Notes: generated by a model not told the origin, from the letters alone. Numbered from the stretch's first letter, positions 1 through 14,357 are shown. The stretch: 64,000 bases of DNA from Ascaphus truei (GCA_036426205.1 CM071568.1:222568966-222632965), one strand, 5' to 3'. Numbers and translations: made by a program.

Positions 1-870
1 GTTGCCTGGGGCGGGAGGTAGGCTGCTGCGGCAGCGGCGGTGTCCGCATCCGGAGGGGGTTCGGCGTCCGCCTGGGTGGGGGTGGGGGGTGCTGCGGAGG
101 CGTCCGCTTCTGGGGGGTTGTGTGCTGCAGTGGCATCCGCTTCCGCTTCAGGGGGGGGGTGATGCGGTGCTGCGGTGGCCTTGCAGAGGCCCTCCTGCCA
201 TAAATGATCTCTTAAGATCGGATCTTGTTGAAGGTGATGCCAGTGTCTATTAATTATTGTTTTAACTTTATTGAAATCTCTATTATATTTCGTTACAAGT
301 GGAACCTCCACTTTGGCCTTTTAACCTTAGATCTCATTAAATCTTGTCTGTTCAGTGTGCTTGTCTTGGCTATCCATGTTTCTAGTGATTTTGTTTCGTA
401 ATATCTTTCAATTAATCTTTCTTTTAGTATCTCAGCCTGTTATCTAAAGACCACCTCGTCAGTGCAGTTCCTACTTATGCGGCTGAATTGACCTGAAGGG
501 ATATTATCTATCCACCTATGGTGATAGCAACTGCTTTTCAGAAGATAGTTATTTCAGTCGACTTTCTTAAAGAAATTCTTCGTCTTTAATTGGCAATTTT
601 CAATGTAGATTGTCAGGTCTAAAAAATCTATTGTCTGCCTACTCCATTGGGATGTAAAAGGCAGATTCAAAGTATTATCATTAATGTACTGTATTCCATA
701 AACCTATTCAGATCATGCTCATTCCCCTGCCAGATAAAGAACACATCATCGATGTAGTGTCGCCATAGGACCAGGTCTGCGCCATGCATGGGTGGGCCAG
801 ATCTTGTCCTTCTCTAATACATCCATGAAAATGTTCGCATTCCTGGGTGCAAACCTGTTCTGTTGACCGG
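1..870 (-). pseudogene. Penelope-like element reverse transcriptase relic, cut by window edge
   Basis: Reading the minus strand in shifting frames gives PLE-type reverse transcriptase pieces in the right order. A segment FAPRNANIFMDVLEK (about 810-855) matches the PLE RT4 block, which in the intact element of this window reads FAPSYANLFMGFWE. It is followed, after a frameshift, by HYIDDVFFIWQGNEHDL with the catalytic YIDD at 745-756. Next come an RT6/7-like stretch ending QTIDFLDLTIYIE (about 590-640) and a linker resembling FVTRYNREFNKVKTIINRHW (about 230-300). Several stops and at least two frameshifts make it non-functional. The 5' RT1-RT3 blocks are not recognisable, and the endonuclease end would lie outside the window. 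The last 180 bases are very G-rich on the plus strand and may be a later insertion or an expansion in the linker. PLEs copy themselves by target-primed reverse transcription in the nucleus. Confidence 0.75.
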
Positions 871-3157
871 ACAAGGAAGCTGGAATCCACTGTGCTAGGG
901 CGCTGAGAGTGGCTGCACATGCCTAAGACAAGTATCCTATATGTGAGTAATTTGATACTCTTTTTTAACAAATACATTGCAATATTGTATATCTTCTCTG
1001 CGGCTGTTATCCTTTCTGGGTAAATTGCGAGGACGCATGGCGTTCGCATATACACCTGATATGGACTCAGGAAACAAGCTGTGGATTGAAGGAAGAACAA
1101 CAGTGTTTAAAGAATTTACTGATTTGAATCACTCTTGCACATGACCGTGTGAGTAGAGCATTGACTTACATATATTTCAATTCATCCCTCCCCCCCTCCC
1201 CCCCTCCCCCCCTCCGCCCCCCCCCCCCGCTTCCAAGAGACAGCTGTGTGACTCAGATTTCACCCCCCTGGATTTGTCCATCATTAGAGAAAACAGCTTT
1301 GTTCTTTATCATACTACATGTGTACCCAGAATAGCCTAGCAGGGAAATGCAGGAGATATCCCACTAGCAAACAACACTAACAACCAGAGATGGCCAATGT
1401 TTCCCAACCGTGCTCTCAATATTCTTTCGCTTTTTTTTTTTTTTTTTTAATTTCACTGCTTCCTCAAATATTTCACCAAGCTTAACAGGCTAAAAGAATT
1501 GTGAAATCTTAGATACTGTTGAATTTTGCAACACTGTGAGATACAGACAGTGAAATACAGTAGTGCTTTTGCTGGAGAGGTGAGGGTGAGAGAGAGTCAA
1601 GAAAGATATTATGAATGGGAGCTAAGGCATACTATAGCACCCTTTAGTTAATATTTACAGTGCCCACATGACATCGCAGGTATGTCATACATAGGCACCT
1701 CCTTATTTTCTAGTAGATGATCAGACTGGCCTCTGAAATCAAAATGGAAGTGGAGCCCTCTTCACATCTATGTCCTGTATCTTGGTGCCATTTGAATCAT
1801 GTGATCACCTGTATCTTGGTGCCACGTGAATCATGTCATTGGTGCCATTTGAATCATGTGGTGATCAGATGACCGGGAAGTGCCGGTGGTCTGATGGCAC
1901 TCTGGTGTTGCCAACCCCCTGCACTCTAAAGGTTAATATGGGCATTAAAGTCAATGGAGATATGGATCCACACTTATTAAAATGTACTATACTGTAAGTA
2001 GTTGTATTTGCAAAAACTGTATGATGGTGCTGATGTAACCAGGACAGCTACCCTCTAATCCAATACATTTCTATTCACTATACAAAGGAGAAAGTGATCA
2101 TTGCACGCATCTTATTTTGGTTCAAAATACATTATTGCAGATAAAAGAGATACAGGAGAAAGTGCATGTTTCAGGTGAGGAGTAGAGGGGAGTGAGCTTC
2201 ATCCTCTGTCTTATAAGTAGCCCTTGGTTCCTGTTACCAAGGATTAAACAAGCTGTTTTGTATCATAAGCACGAAAAATCAGTATATGTAACTTTGTATG
2301 GTTAAATTTGTATCTCCTACATTGGCAACAAAGGAAAAGATCCATTAGTGATGAGAAGACAACAACAGATTGCTAGGGAAGGCTTTGCTCTGAAATAGCT
2401 AAAGATTGGAATACAATTAGCATGTCATTTTGAGGCTCAAAACAGATGGTTTGAACACTTTGCTTTTTGGGAATTTGTGTGTCAGTAAGAAGAAAGAAAC
2501 TGCTTCTTTGTTGCTACAAAGCAATGTTTTAATATACTGTATACAGGACTTTCTCATGAAGATAGTGGGTTTATAAGTGTTGTAGTACAATACTGCTTTA
2601 TGAAGTTTAAGAACAAACTTCACCGTAATACTGTAAAAATACTAATTATGTTCTGTTTTTCTTTAAGTGCTAGATTCATCAGTTATTTTCCCCATGGAGC
2701 ATCTATGATTAATTGCATTGATTGCGCCTTTCAACCCAGTAACAACATGAGTTTTGTTAAATTAAGAGAGTGAAAAGTTTTTTATAGTTACAGTACACAG
2801 GTTGCATATGCCGCCCTTTGTGTGACACCGTGAACAGCAATATCATTTCAGAAATAGATGCTGTAATGAGCTCCTGGGTTTCATGCACATTAAATGAAAA
2901 GAAATGAGTAAGATTCTAAGCTAAAGAGAACAGATATGTAACAATCACCCAAGTTTTATTTTCTTGCCAAAGCTATCATTTATCAAATGTTCCAATGCGA
3001 TCAAAGAAATATGAGTAGTTTATACTGCAATAGAACTGTTTTGGAGAAGTCATAAATCATTCCCTAAATGAAAACTTGTTGTATTTTGCATTTGTTATAC
3101 AGTATGAACAGATGGCTTTCCTATAATATTAATTTGACAGGCGAAAGTCTGTATTTG

Positions 3158-3192
<35 letters not shown>

Positions 3193-3216
3193 GTGTTTGT
3201 TTTGTTGTGTGTGTGT
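3158..3216. repeat. (TG)n microsatellite
   Basis: An uninterrupted run of TG units over about 33 bp, followed by an impure TG/TTG tail. Confidence 0.95.
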
Positions 3217-3413
3217 TCACTCTACTCAAGTTTTTATTCTGCCCTGCTTCAGCTAAGTTAATAATTTATCGCTGAATCTGTCTATAATATTCAAAGTGTT
3301 TCTCGTTCTAATGTGCTAGCTACAAAAAAACACAAACTACATTTCACTTATCTTTATCCTTCTCTACTTTCAAGTTTTTCAAGAATTCTCTAATGAATAT
3401 ATAACAATTACCT

Positions 3414-3462
3414 TAAACTCACCAGCCCTTTTATCCCCGGTATTCAATTTTCCAACAATATT
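3414..3462 (+). repeat. Short fragment of the repeat found at the outer ends of the 11-kb palindrome
   Basis: About 45 bp around ACTCACCAGCCCTTTTATCC match the sequence at 19,665-19,712, near the outer end of the right palindrome arm. The match stops abruptly on both sides, so this is a small dispersed fragment of the same family. Confidence 0.55.
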
Positions 3463-6417
3463 AGTAAGGTAAATTGCCTAGCTATGTGTTCCACAGAAAA
3501 TCTGGCCTTGACTATCCTGATTAAAACAAAACACCAAGTCTAAGTTATAATTAATATTGCTTGTCTGTTTAGCTTCATTCAATATATTGAATTGAAAAAG
3601 ATTAAACAAGGAAAGTACTAATAATTGTCAACTAGAGTTTGTTTATATTACTACAGCATGAACACGTTTGTTGGGTAAACCAATGGTTATCAAGTTCAGT
3701 CCTTAAAAGTTTCCAAAAAGTCCAGAATTTCATGGAAAAACATACCTAATAAAGATGTCAGTGATACAGTAATTAGAGACAAATAGAGCAAAGAGCCCCA
3801 ATGCAACACCCAATATAACACATTTTATAGTTAAATACGTATCTGTCTTTCTTCTCACAAATAAGTGTCATTTAGTAAAATTCTTTGACCACAGTATTTT
3901 TAAGCCTGAAACCACGCTAAGGTATAGTACACTATTTTTACAGGTCCTAACACTATCTGTAAATGTTATCTTTACCTTTCTAATAGAAGAAGGTGGTCAT
4001 TCACACTTGCAATTTTAGTGACATTTAGGGCTGGGTTAATAGATTAAATAAGTGTTAATTGGAGAACTCCAAAAAACGTGGTCTGATAGTAGTCCTTAAT
4101 GACGCATCTTCAGCACCACTGGGGTGAATAGTGAAGGAAGCTGCCAATTAATGCTAAACAGCATTATATGATGACCATAGAGCATAGAGTATACTGAGTG
4201 CGCTCTTGCACACTTACTATACATCTACAGTATAACTCACTTTAATGAATAATTAAAATTGATTTAATTGTAGTTGTCAAAGACGTTTTAGCATATAACA
4301 AGAAATAGTCAAATCTGTTGATTAACAATGACACATGATAAAAAAATATGTAATTTAAATCATGATTGTAATAGGCAAAATGCGTAATAATATAATTGAG
4401 ATAGCCAGCATTGCAATTGTGGAAATAGAATATATCAACCTGTGTGGATTTTATGTATTAACACAACAATTGAATTAGCAATCCACAGTTTGACTTTTTA
4501 ATTGGTTTTCATGTTTTGATAAGGTTTGAGCTATCATTCTTATGTTAAATTGAACAACTTACAGTAAGTTGTTTGTGCTGATATTTAGAACAACTTTAAC
4601 CATGTGATACAAAGCAGCCAAGAAACGTCCATTGTTACCCTCTCACTGCTTAGCCTGCAATGTTTGCTTTCCCTCTGGCAGCAAATAGGTTAATAAGCAA
4701 AGTAGACATACCCTATATTTACTAGGAATTGTTCTTAATTGTTGCACCAAGGGAAGATCTACAAAGCTACAGTACATAAATTACATCCCTTTTAATAATT
4801 TGCATTGGCGGCACAGAATGTGTTCCAAAAGTACAATGGGACATCGCGTTGGTTAAACGTCTACAATATTTCAAGGACTTTGGTATTTTCACCAGATTTT
4901 AACATATATATATATATTTTTTTTAAACAAATATCCCTTTGGGGGTCGTTTGAAAAGTCTGATAGAAAAATATACAGTAAGAGGAAACAAATATGCATTA
5001 TTTTAATAGGTAATTCACTAATGTGGTACTGCAAAAAAAATGTTTTATCTGAAATTAGCATACAAATGAGGTAATGATGCCCATCTATGTATTAAGATGC
5101 TTTTGGCTCAACTCTTATATCTGTCTATATATTGGGCTACCATCAAAAATAAATGCCTGTTTTTATTACGTATTGTACTGTACCCCAGGCTGGCATTAGA
5201 CCCACTGTATCTTGTCTGTGCATATAATGCCAATTGTATGATACTGCATGATGATCATGCAATCTGCATGATACTGTAGCTAAACTAACCTGCAATAAAA
5301 GATAAAAATATGTTACCTAAATATTTAACACTTTTCAAATATATTAACCCCTTAGTAGCCCATGGGTAGGCCATGATTAGCTGGCCACTCAGGCATTCCT
5401 ATAGTCCTAAACTATACCAGCTAGACCCACCTCTTTGTATGGCAAAAAAACAGTAGGGAGAGTGTGATACTCCTTGTTTGCCACAGCTGTTAGTAAGGCA
5501 AATACTGTGCCAAGCAATGCCTTACTATCCTCTTTGGTAAGCAAGAGGGCTAAGTACAGTAGTGTTAGGGTGTTTACATAGTTTTTTAAGCATAAAAGCA
5601 TAGGCATAAAAAAGGTCAACTCATTCTCTACCACAGGGTATTGTAATCAATCTTATTACATTGCCCTATAGTAGGACTGTAAGAGACATGTGTAGAATTA
5701 TGCAAATGGGGACCATTAAAGGTGAAATTAACATATGGCTTTATTGAACATGTCCCTTTAAACAGCACAGCAAACAAAAATATACAAAAACAACAAACAC
5801 CTATACCTTTGTTATGGCTAACTTACTTCCCCAGTCCCTCTCTTACAAGACTGGGAGTATAAGCCCCTTTCCAGCCTACCACCGCAATCTCTCAGTGGTA
5901 CCATAAAGCAGATGGCCCTTCAGGTTAGTGGTGAGCTTGAGTGTCCAGCTTCTGGCAGGTTCCTGTGTCCTCTGCGTCCAGGAAAAAGAGGTCTGGTCCC
6001 CTTGTGTCTTGCTGTCAATACATAGTCCTCCTGTATATTCAAGACCCTCTCCTCATGTCAGCACCATTGTGTGCTGAGAAAAATTCTTTCTAGGTCTGTT
6101 TTAGCAGGAGTTTTAAACCTATCTGAGAGTTCTAATTAGCCAGGTGTAGTCTGGTTAATGGTCTGGCAGTAAACCAGCTCTCTGCTGGATTTAGAGACAG
6201 CTTCTTAAACAGGGATAAGTCTCTGTCACAAGGACATTTTGATATTACCCCCAGTCGCAATTGCTTCACCAATTTCTAGCTACAATATGACACTTATAAA
6301 TGGTAGTGTTTTTTTTATTGCTTAGCTAAAGCAATTTAATATTGCACCCAGTAAATCAAAACAGAACAGACCACCAAATAGCTCATATTAAACCAAACCC
6401 CCAAAATAACCACAATT

Positions 6418-6423
6418 ATATAT

Positions 6424-6517
<94 letters not shown>

Positions 6518-6560
6518 TCTCTCTCTCTACTCTCCCTCTCTCTCCTCTCTCTCTCTCTAG
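6418..6560. repeat. (TA)n microsatellite followed by CT-rich tract
   Basis: About 100 bp of nearly pure TA is followed by some 45 bp of CT/CTCC repeats. Such perfect TA runs self-pair and are prone to length error in assemblies. Confidence 0.95.
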
Positions 6561-8405
6561 TCGATATATATATCTATGATTCTGTTTTCATGATGTAGCA
6601 ATGAGGCTTCTGTCTGTGTTTCATGTACCCAGTAAATTAGTAACATATTTTTAGTGAATAAGGCGATATTTGTGCATTTAAAAAATGCTTTTTCTTTTTT
6701 AGCAGGTGCAATATTAACTCCACTTTAACAGAGTTGAGTGACCCATGTCTTTGCAATGAGCATCAAATTCGCTCTTGAAGGTAGTATATGTATTTGACAG
6801 CAACATTCACATGTTTTGTTAATGTGTGAAATTATTGCTCACAAAATCTACCTGCATTAGTTTGCATTGTTGATGCAGCAGTTGCTGAACAAATCCCAGG
6901 TATGTATCATGTGATCTCTAAGAAATTGTGATAACCCTTGTCAACTATGATGGTCTGAAAGTTAAACAAAGTACCCCTATATATTACAAAAGCGCTTTCA
7001 AGGGCTCACTTCCAGAGAGAGAATTATTAGTGAGTTTGCTGAGCTAAACAGGTTGAGAGTACTGTATGTGTATGTTAATAAATCCTTTGCTTCTTTCATC
7101 ATACTCTTCATTGTTCATTGACAATTACCTTTTCTCCTTGAAACAGTCTTATCTCCTCTCACAGATACTGTAGCTTACCCAAATCTTTCAATCTTATTGT
7201 TCCCTATGATTTTAATATTTATGTGACCAACGGTTTAGCTTCTATCATATATTCACAGTTTTCAGGCTTTTATTCAATTATTTCACAACCAAACAAATTA
7301 AATTGGATAAAAAACAAACAGTTTGAATGCCTGTAATAATATACAACTGGGATCAAAGCAAACCTAATGAAACAGACTAACTGCTTGGCACTGTCAATCA
7401 GCAGGTACTACAGCATGTCACAAGACAGGACAAGGAGAGGTAAGCAATGTTGAGATCTTTTATATGTGCTGCTAAAAAAATTCAAAGCCGATCTGAAAAG
7501 AAAACCATAGAAAACACAATGTTGTAGCTTCTCATTGATCCACAGGACCAGCAGGATTTGGTGGCCATTTCGATTTACCAGATTGGAGCTGAAACACCAG
7601 AAACTAAACTGGTATCTTCAGAAGCATATGGTAACTAGAGCTAAAATTGCACGGTTCATCTCCAGAATATGCCGAGTTTGAATTCTGGAAAAACATCAAT
7701 ACTAGGGAAAAAGAAAAAAAAAAACTAAGCAGGGTTTGTTGCTTTACATCAAAGTAAGTAAGGGGGCAGCAATTAGAATAATGGATACTGCATGTGAATA
7801 TAGCAACAACATAAGGCAAAAGGAGACCCAGCCCCATAGAGAGGTTACAAACTCGTCTTCAGTAATAATGTAGTACTTAATGATATTCTATGCTAAATCC
7901 ATTGCAACTATCCAATGAGCGAGAACAATAGGCAGCAGTTCAGCGGTGTAGCCATCTTCCCTATATCCTCTTCTAGAAAAGGTTGCCCCTTTCTCTTTTT
8001 TTAATGTGATATTCTTTGATCGGCAGTTGATTTTAATTTCTGAAAATAAAAGGGTCTATAGCCCTTATTTATAAAATGTTATACTGCAGGATCAGTGCTA
8101 TCACACTTTGTAGCATACAGTCCTAAGTATCATTCTCTAAAAATAAGCACAGATTGATTTTTTTGTTGCAAATCGCACTGCAATATGCATTGCATTTTCA
8201 ACAGGATATGTTTATGTATTATTATGCTGTGCACTTTTTTTCTAGTATATTTGCTTTGGTCTACAACATATTAGGGATTTATGGAGCAAGTGGAAGAAGA
8301 TTCGGGTTACATTTACATGTTGGCGCAGTTATAGAAATGGTATGAATTAAGGAATGCACAGTTTGCGTTACTTCTTCATACATAGCCTCCCATACGGTAT
8401 GAGTA

Positions 8406-8637
8406 GTCATTATTATTTTTTTCTTTTAATAAAAGCTTGTATATGATGTAAAAAAATAGGGGCCATTTCTATCATAACAAACTTACCATAAAATTATTCA
8501 CATTAATTTCTGCACTTGGCAATCATGCACATTTTGTATGTAAATCAATACTAAGGCAAAATTAGTGTTACCGATTTCAACCAAACATCCTCATGTGATC
8601 ATCACATCTTCTAAACATTAAAGGAATTTAAATTGGA
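8406..8637 (+). repeat. 232-bp segment flanking the palindrome, copied inverted into its centre
   Basis: This segment lies immediately outside the left arm of the large palindrome. Its reverse complement recurs, with a few small differences, at 14,128-14,354 between the two central loop copies. I see no coding potential. Whether it is plain flanking DNA or an element of its own cannot be decided from one window. Confidence 0.85.
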
Positions 8638-11600
8638 CCAGGAGTAATACATGCGCGTACCTATCATTTTCAAGTATTGTTCTGGGAAACAGAGTACAGT
8701 TATAACAATACATGGTTACATTAATGACAAAACAGGGTATACAGTTTAACAGGGTTATCACGACAATTTCATGGACAGTTAGAGTTGCGAAAGTGGGTAC
8801 CAGGGGATAAAGGGCTGGTGAGTTTCAGATTGAATACAGCAATTTAACACAACAAAACATCAGGAATGGCAGCAAACGGCTCACACCTTCCTTTGCTGCT
8901 CCAAAGTTTTGCCGCCTTTGGGGCGACACAGATTCAGACTGATGTGGTTCAGAATGAATGGCAGGCTTGTGATTTCAGAGTCATTTTTCCTCCAGGAATA
9001 GAATTCCAGAGAATGGGGGATGATCAAACACACTAGCCAGTAAACAAATGCAGAAGAGATTAACCATTAAAAAAAATAAGTAGGCACTGGGCTAGATTTG
9101 GCTCAGGGGATTTAAAAGAGAGCCTCATGTCATCACCCTCTATTGGTGGGAACTGCAAATAGTAACATTTAAGTTCACTGACAAACAGGAGTTGGAAGCC
9201 ATTATGGTGGAGTTCTGTGTGACCTCTTAGTAAATAAAAAAGACAACAACAATTGATAATAATTTGGGCAGGTTGGATAGGGGTGGAATGATTGTTGTAA
9301 TAACCTACGTGATGTATGTGATCACACTCTGCCACAACAAATACAATAGAATCCAATAACGTATTAATAATACCATTTAGCAACCCTGTAGCCCTTTTTC
9401 GGAACCCTCCCAAAGGAAACTACTGGTCACTGCTATACCACCTGCGCTCCGGAGATATGAGCCTCCGCTAGCTGGGGCTGGGGCACACACACACATTACA
9501 CATTTCCGTAGCGCAGCGCTCACCTTACCCAGGATCCCAGTGATGGAGATTCTGGCAAGAAACATACAAATAACTAGCACACCGGTGTGTATGCAACACC
9601 TATACACATATTTACTTGAGGAACATCTACACAACATATAGCAAAAATTGATAACAGGTGTCCCTCTACAGAGGAGACACTAATAACAAGGGTCTCACCA
9701 AACGCTTCCCCAACGGATGTGATCCCACCCACGTGTCCATAGGATCCCACCAAATGTCCCGACACCTTGCAGAGAGAATATGGGTGACTGCGCAGACGCC
9801 ACACTATTAAGCTAAGCGAACGTTGTGCACTTGTGGATGTAAAAGTACCTGCGAGCACTCCAGTACTCGGTCAGCAACTGCTTCACAAAAGGATCGTCGA
9901 GTTCCGGCCGACATCCAGGTCCACCGGTCCGGGAAAGACACCAAACAAGATGGCCTCTGCAACAGCAATGAAGGGTTAGCACCCAACCTTCTGAACGGGT
10001 ACGCAGATTCAACGGGAGTCCCTATCGACTCCGTCAAATAACTATGTGACATTCCCTGCATATAGGGCATCCTAAGCACAGCAAACTTAGATGGATTTAG
10101 GGCAATCCTAGGGCCTACGGGGGTAGCCGATTCTATGCAGGTGGGTCAATGAACCCCTGCTCCCACTACCTCTCACACGCTGACACAACCCGGGTCCCCC
10201 TCTGGGCTACCTAGCCCTAATTCCTGCAGCAACACACATGCACACACACACAGTCAACCTGCAGCAACCCACTGCACACGCACAGTCAACCGCAGCAACA
10301 CATGCACACGCTGCTACACTGTGCCTATTGTCAGCGCTCACAGCAATACAAGCCGTGACACTGACAAGCCTGCACCTCAAACTAAGGGCAGAGTCCTAAC
10401 AACACACGCGGCTGTCCCTCTATACTACATCCCTAACCAGGGATGGGGCCTGCCTGGGACTTGGGGAGCCTTACCTGGTGCAGGAGGCACTTGATCCTTA
10501 CCACCCTTCCTTCCCTGCCCTGCTCCCAGCTCAAACTCAGTGTGGGCTCAGCGCCGCGAAAGTATTCATTTCTCCTGCAGGGAGAGCCTAAGCCTGGCAT
10601 CACGTGGGGCGGTGCGAGGCAACTGGGACTATGTAGTCCCTTGCTACAGCCTTACCTGGTAGGCTAGCGTTTGGCGGCTTCTGGGCACTGTACTGCACAA
10701 TGGGCGATCTGTCTGGGGCCTTCCCTGCGCCCTGCTGTCACTGCAAATGGCGGCGCCCTGGTCCACCGAGCTGCCGGCGACTGGCAAACGCGAGTCGCGG
10801 CCCTAAAAACAACGAGCCGCTCGCGTCCCCGGCAACCGCCCGGCCATCAGGGAACATGAGAACGGCTCTCTCTGACCACTAGCTCCCACCCTCGCGTGTG
10901 CCGGCGGTGTACGGTCGCTGGCCCGCGGCACCCGCGATGCGCCGGCACACTACAGAGAGGGAAAAGGAGTGCAAAATAGACCGGGGCTACAAAACCTATG
11001 CAACAACACTCAGCCATGTAGTCAATCTTAATTACTTTTATGTTTCTTTATAATTAAGATATGCTGAAATAGCCTTGTGACTGTAGGCCTAAAAGTTAAA
11101 ATGTGTGAGAAGCCACATTTCAGGTTGGCCAGGGTACAAGATGTATAAAACATACTGGTTTGTTAGAGGGCTAGTAGAGACTAAAGCTTACATTTAAAAG
11201 ATAAGCAGGTTCCAAAGTTAAAGTGATCAATCTGTAACCCATATAAGTCTCAATGGTGGACTTCCTTTAAACAGAGTTCCACAAACATCTGGTACCACGT
11301 CATATTCTTCAAATAGAAAGATTTTACAAATATTAAATATGTGACAAGAACCCATGTTCATGTGATGAGACTTGCGTTCAGAAAATAGACGGCACCTTTA
11401 GATAGGCTTGAGTTTTTAAGCTAACAGATTGCTATGCTTTTGTACAATAACAACACCCGCACCAGGTAACCTCTATTCAGGAAGAAAACCTTCATTAGTC
11501 AGGAACATTTTTCTTAATCTACATTGAGGATCATTAGTTGAATTCATACTGAAAGCAGGGATACAATTCCTCATTACTTCTACAAAAAGCCTTAGTCAAA

Positions 11601-13556
11601 GCATATCTCAGTGTGCACACAAAGAGGGGGATTTATCAAAGTCCCACCCAGCTCCAAAACGAGGAAAAGTTTCACATTAAAAAAAAATAAACCAGCATCA
11701 GGTTTATTAGAGAAAAAAAATGAAAACACTGTATCATAAAAGCAGATGGATTTTTTCTTTGTTAAATCTAGAGACTATTTTTTGCACTAGTTTGCCCAGT
11801 CTTGCAACTGGTAGATTTTTAGTAAGCAGATAAACAGAGTGCCTTGTCCGAGTGTGAACCAAAATCATCCATTGAAATCTAAAAGTGGTTTCCAACTCCA
11901 AAGATTATTGACACTCCTGGCTCAGCTTTTGAACATATAAATCACTAGTATGTAGTGCATTTTGTTACATTTCCGAGTTTACAATTTGCACAAAAAAACA
12001 TCCTATACATGCTTGTGACAAGTTAGGTTGTTTAAACCTAGATGCAGCAAAATCTGGTTTCAGCTACCATTGCATGACTTAATGAAGAACAGCCCCCACG
12101 AACCAGGAAACACATTCAACAAGTGAAAGAACAGGAATAGGTAGCAAAATGATGATTGCTAATTTCTTTATGAAATCAGCCCCTTTAACCTAAGGTGCTG
12201 GAAGAACGGCGGCAACTTCAAGGGGCTAAAGAGATTCAACCCGGTCTCTACCAGTTTTACGGCCATGAAACCACGTGATGGCTTGGTGTCGCATTCAGTG
12301 GTCATGGGGCGCCTCCAGGATGTGAACAAAAGTTGTAGTATACTACAGGGCGAGCGCAACGGTTCGCTGCTGCGCCCCCGTCTACCCAGGTTCTCGAGCC
12401 CCACCCCCACAGCACCCCTTGCATCCGCAGTCAAATAACGTGCAGGGGTCAGTCGACATCACGTCACGTGGGACCCGCACCGTCATGACGTTCGTGACTG
12501 ATCGCGCGGCATCATTTGACGCCACTCTGCCATGGCGACGGTCACCACAGCCGGCGAATCATGGTAAATGGAGTGTTTGTTAGGGCCGTACACGCGATGC
12601 CCCGGGTATGTTAATTGTAACAGCTTCTTGAGAGAAGAACCGCAGGCTCCTGTGCAACACCCGCGTTCCCCCAGAACCCCCAACTCCCGCCCCCCCCCCT
12701 GGGACGGCGCATCCCCCAGTTGCCGCACCCCTTGTACTACTCCACCCACTTCCATTAGAGGGAGGGTGGCGGTGGCATTGACAGGGGGGTCATTGTGTTG
12801 ACTTAATGAGTTCTCCACTAGAAAAATTGGCCTTTCTAGCATTGCGATCTGGAGGTATTATGGGTGCATGATGCATCACTCATGAACGTGCTAGGTACAA
12901 GTGGGGACACTCAAAGGATAATTAGTGCAATCCTGATCATTTTACAAACCCCTGTTGTCTGTGTGAATGCTCAGCTGGAGGATTTTCAACTACTACAAAT
13001 GTATGGAGGTTTCTGTATTTTTAAAGATTGTATTGTTGAGTAAGGTACGTGTAATAAATGTTGGGATTTTCTTTTGTCTATCGAATGTGTGTGGTGATGT
13101 GATTCTTTTATAAATACTTCTTGCTGAATCTTTAATAGCACTTTAATCAGAAGACCACATAGGAACACCATGCCATGAGGAGCAACAGGAACACGGAGTA
13201 TATCCGAACTTAAGTTCTGGACAGGTAGTCAATGCAGATGTATATATTAAGATAACCTTATGAGACTGTTACGCCAGTGCTGCGCCCAGACCAGAACCCA
13301 TCCCTGAGCGAATGGGGAAGTGGTAATACATGCAACCCGCAGCAAGGGAGCGTGTCGGCGTGTGGTTATTGAAGCGTTGCCAGGCCAGTGTAGTAGGTAG
13401 ACAATACTTGCCGTACCGGTTTTAGAGATAGAGTCATGAATGTCTCCGAGGTCAGGGAGTGGATGAGTGGAGATAGGTCGTAGTCCAAGCCGTGTTCAAG
13501 GGGTTACCAGAGTGAGCGTTGTCCAAGGGGTGCCGAGATCGAGAGGCCAAGGGGTA
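8638..13556 (+). repeat. Left arm of an 11.2-kb inverted repeat
   Basis: Read from 8,638 inward, this arm is the reverse complement of 14,991-19,850 read from its outer end inward. Checkpoints include the GTGTCGCCCCAAAGGC block (8,920 versus 19,565), the GGGGGATTTATCAAAG block (11,628 versus 16,845), the CCTTAGGTTAAAGGG block (12,190 versus 16,315) and the GGAGCAACAGGAACAC block (13,177 versus 15,355). Mismatches are spread along the arm and many are one-base indels. The arm has a CA-rich tract (10,220-10,310) and a GC-rich stretch (10,440-10,960), but no coding frame that is kept in both arms. Its outermost 200-300 bp resemble the 3' tail of the LINE at 63.3-63.96 kb, inverted. No transposase was recognised, so this could be a non-autonomous foldback element or a segmental inverted duplication. 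Confidence 0.9.
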
Positions 13557-14127
13557 GTCGTACAAGCCACGTCAGAACCTGTGAAACCTGAGAGAATCCA
13601 GAAGTACTTCCATACAGAGACTATGTCGAAGCGACGAGTGATGGGAAGCACAGGCATAATAAACCTGGGAGGCCAATGGGAAAAGGGGGCAGGCCTGGAG
13701 GATGGCAAGAGTCTTCCCTGATAGGAGGGAGGGTGTTTACAGCCCAGCTGAGTGTAATCCTTGATTTGCATGGAACGTGTGATGCTTGGGGGCGATCGCC
13801 TCTCACTGCAGGAGAGTGTGTTAAAAGTGCTCTGTTAGGCGTGTGCTCTGTAACGTGGAATGCATGCACATAACACCTGGGGCTGGCGTGCGTGTAGGTG
13901 TGCGTGCAGGAGGCGTGGGCGCGCCCGACGCTGAGCAGAGGAATCGCCGAGGGGGTGATCCGCGACGGCGAGGTAAGGACGAGGAGCTGTGGAAGCCGGT
14001 AAGGCAGGATTGTTTTGTGTGTCCAGGGGCTCCCTGCGGAGAGGGAGTGCTCTGTGTGGGAAGCGAGGAGAACGTCGATTCCTGACAAAGACTTGGACAA
14101 AAAGCTCCACCTACGTTGAATAGAGAT
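13511..14127 (+). repeat. Central loop, copy A
   Basis: A roughly 617-bp unit starting AGTGAGCGTTGTCC is repeated directly at 14,358-14,990. The two copies differ mainly by small insertions and deletions, often in homopolymers, rather than by substitutions. Several frames are open across it in both directions, but they are broken by these indels between the copies, so none is a credible gene. Confidence 0.85.
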
Positions 14128-14354
14128 TCCAATTTAAATTCCTTTAATGTTTAGAAGATGTGATGATCACATGAGGATGTTTGGTTGAAATCGGTAACAC
14201 TAATTTTGCCTTAGTATTGTTTACATACAAAATTGCATGTGCCAAGTGCAGAAAATTAATGTGAATATTTTATGGTAGAGTTTGTTATGATAGAAATGGC
14301 CCCTATTTTTTACTCATATACAAGCTTTTATTAAAAGAAAAAAATAATAATGAC
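14128..14354 (-). repeat. Inverted copy of the left-flank segment 8,406-8,637
   Basis: Reverse complement of the 232 bp just outside the left arm, here placed between the two loop copies. The left junction shares the bases TTCC with the point where loop copy B continues, a possible microhomology join. Confidence 0.85.
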
Positions 14355-14357
14355 AAC

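Larger units (their letters stand above)
871..8405. other. Gene-free AT-rich stretch with simple repeats
   Basis: I see no supported gene here. It holds a C-rich tract (1183-1232), a T tract (1431-1449), a short imperfect tandem repeat built on TTGGTGCCA and GAATCATGT (about 1785-1865), TG and TA microsatellites listed separately, and a piece at 5337-5395 starting with the TTAACCCCTT motif that recurs in the foldback cluster. The 5,700-6,240 segment is more even in composition and may be an unclassified transposon fragment, but I could not name it. Confidence 0.6.

Noticed and set aside
1..253. Plus-strand 83-codon frame at the window start
   Set aside because: G-rich low-complexity sequence antisense to a PLE relic.
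6418..6516. TA run as an origin or cruciform element
   Set aside because: Ordinary microsatellite with no supporting context.
9060..10080. Several 70-117-codon frames in the left palindrome arm
   Set aside because: The corresponding right arm does not keep the same frames.
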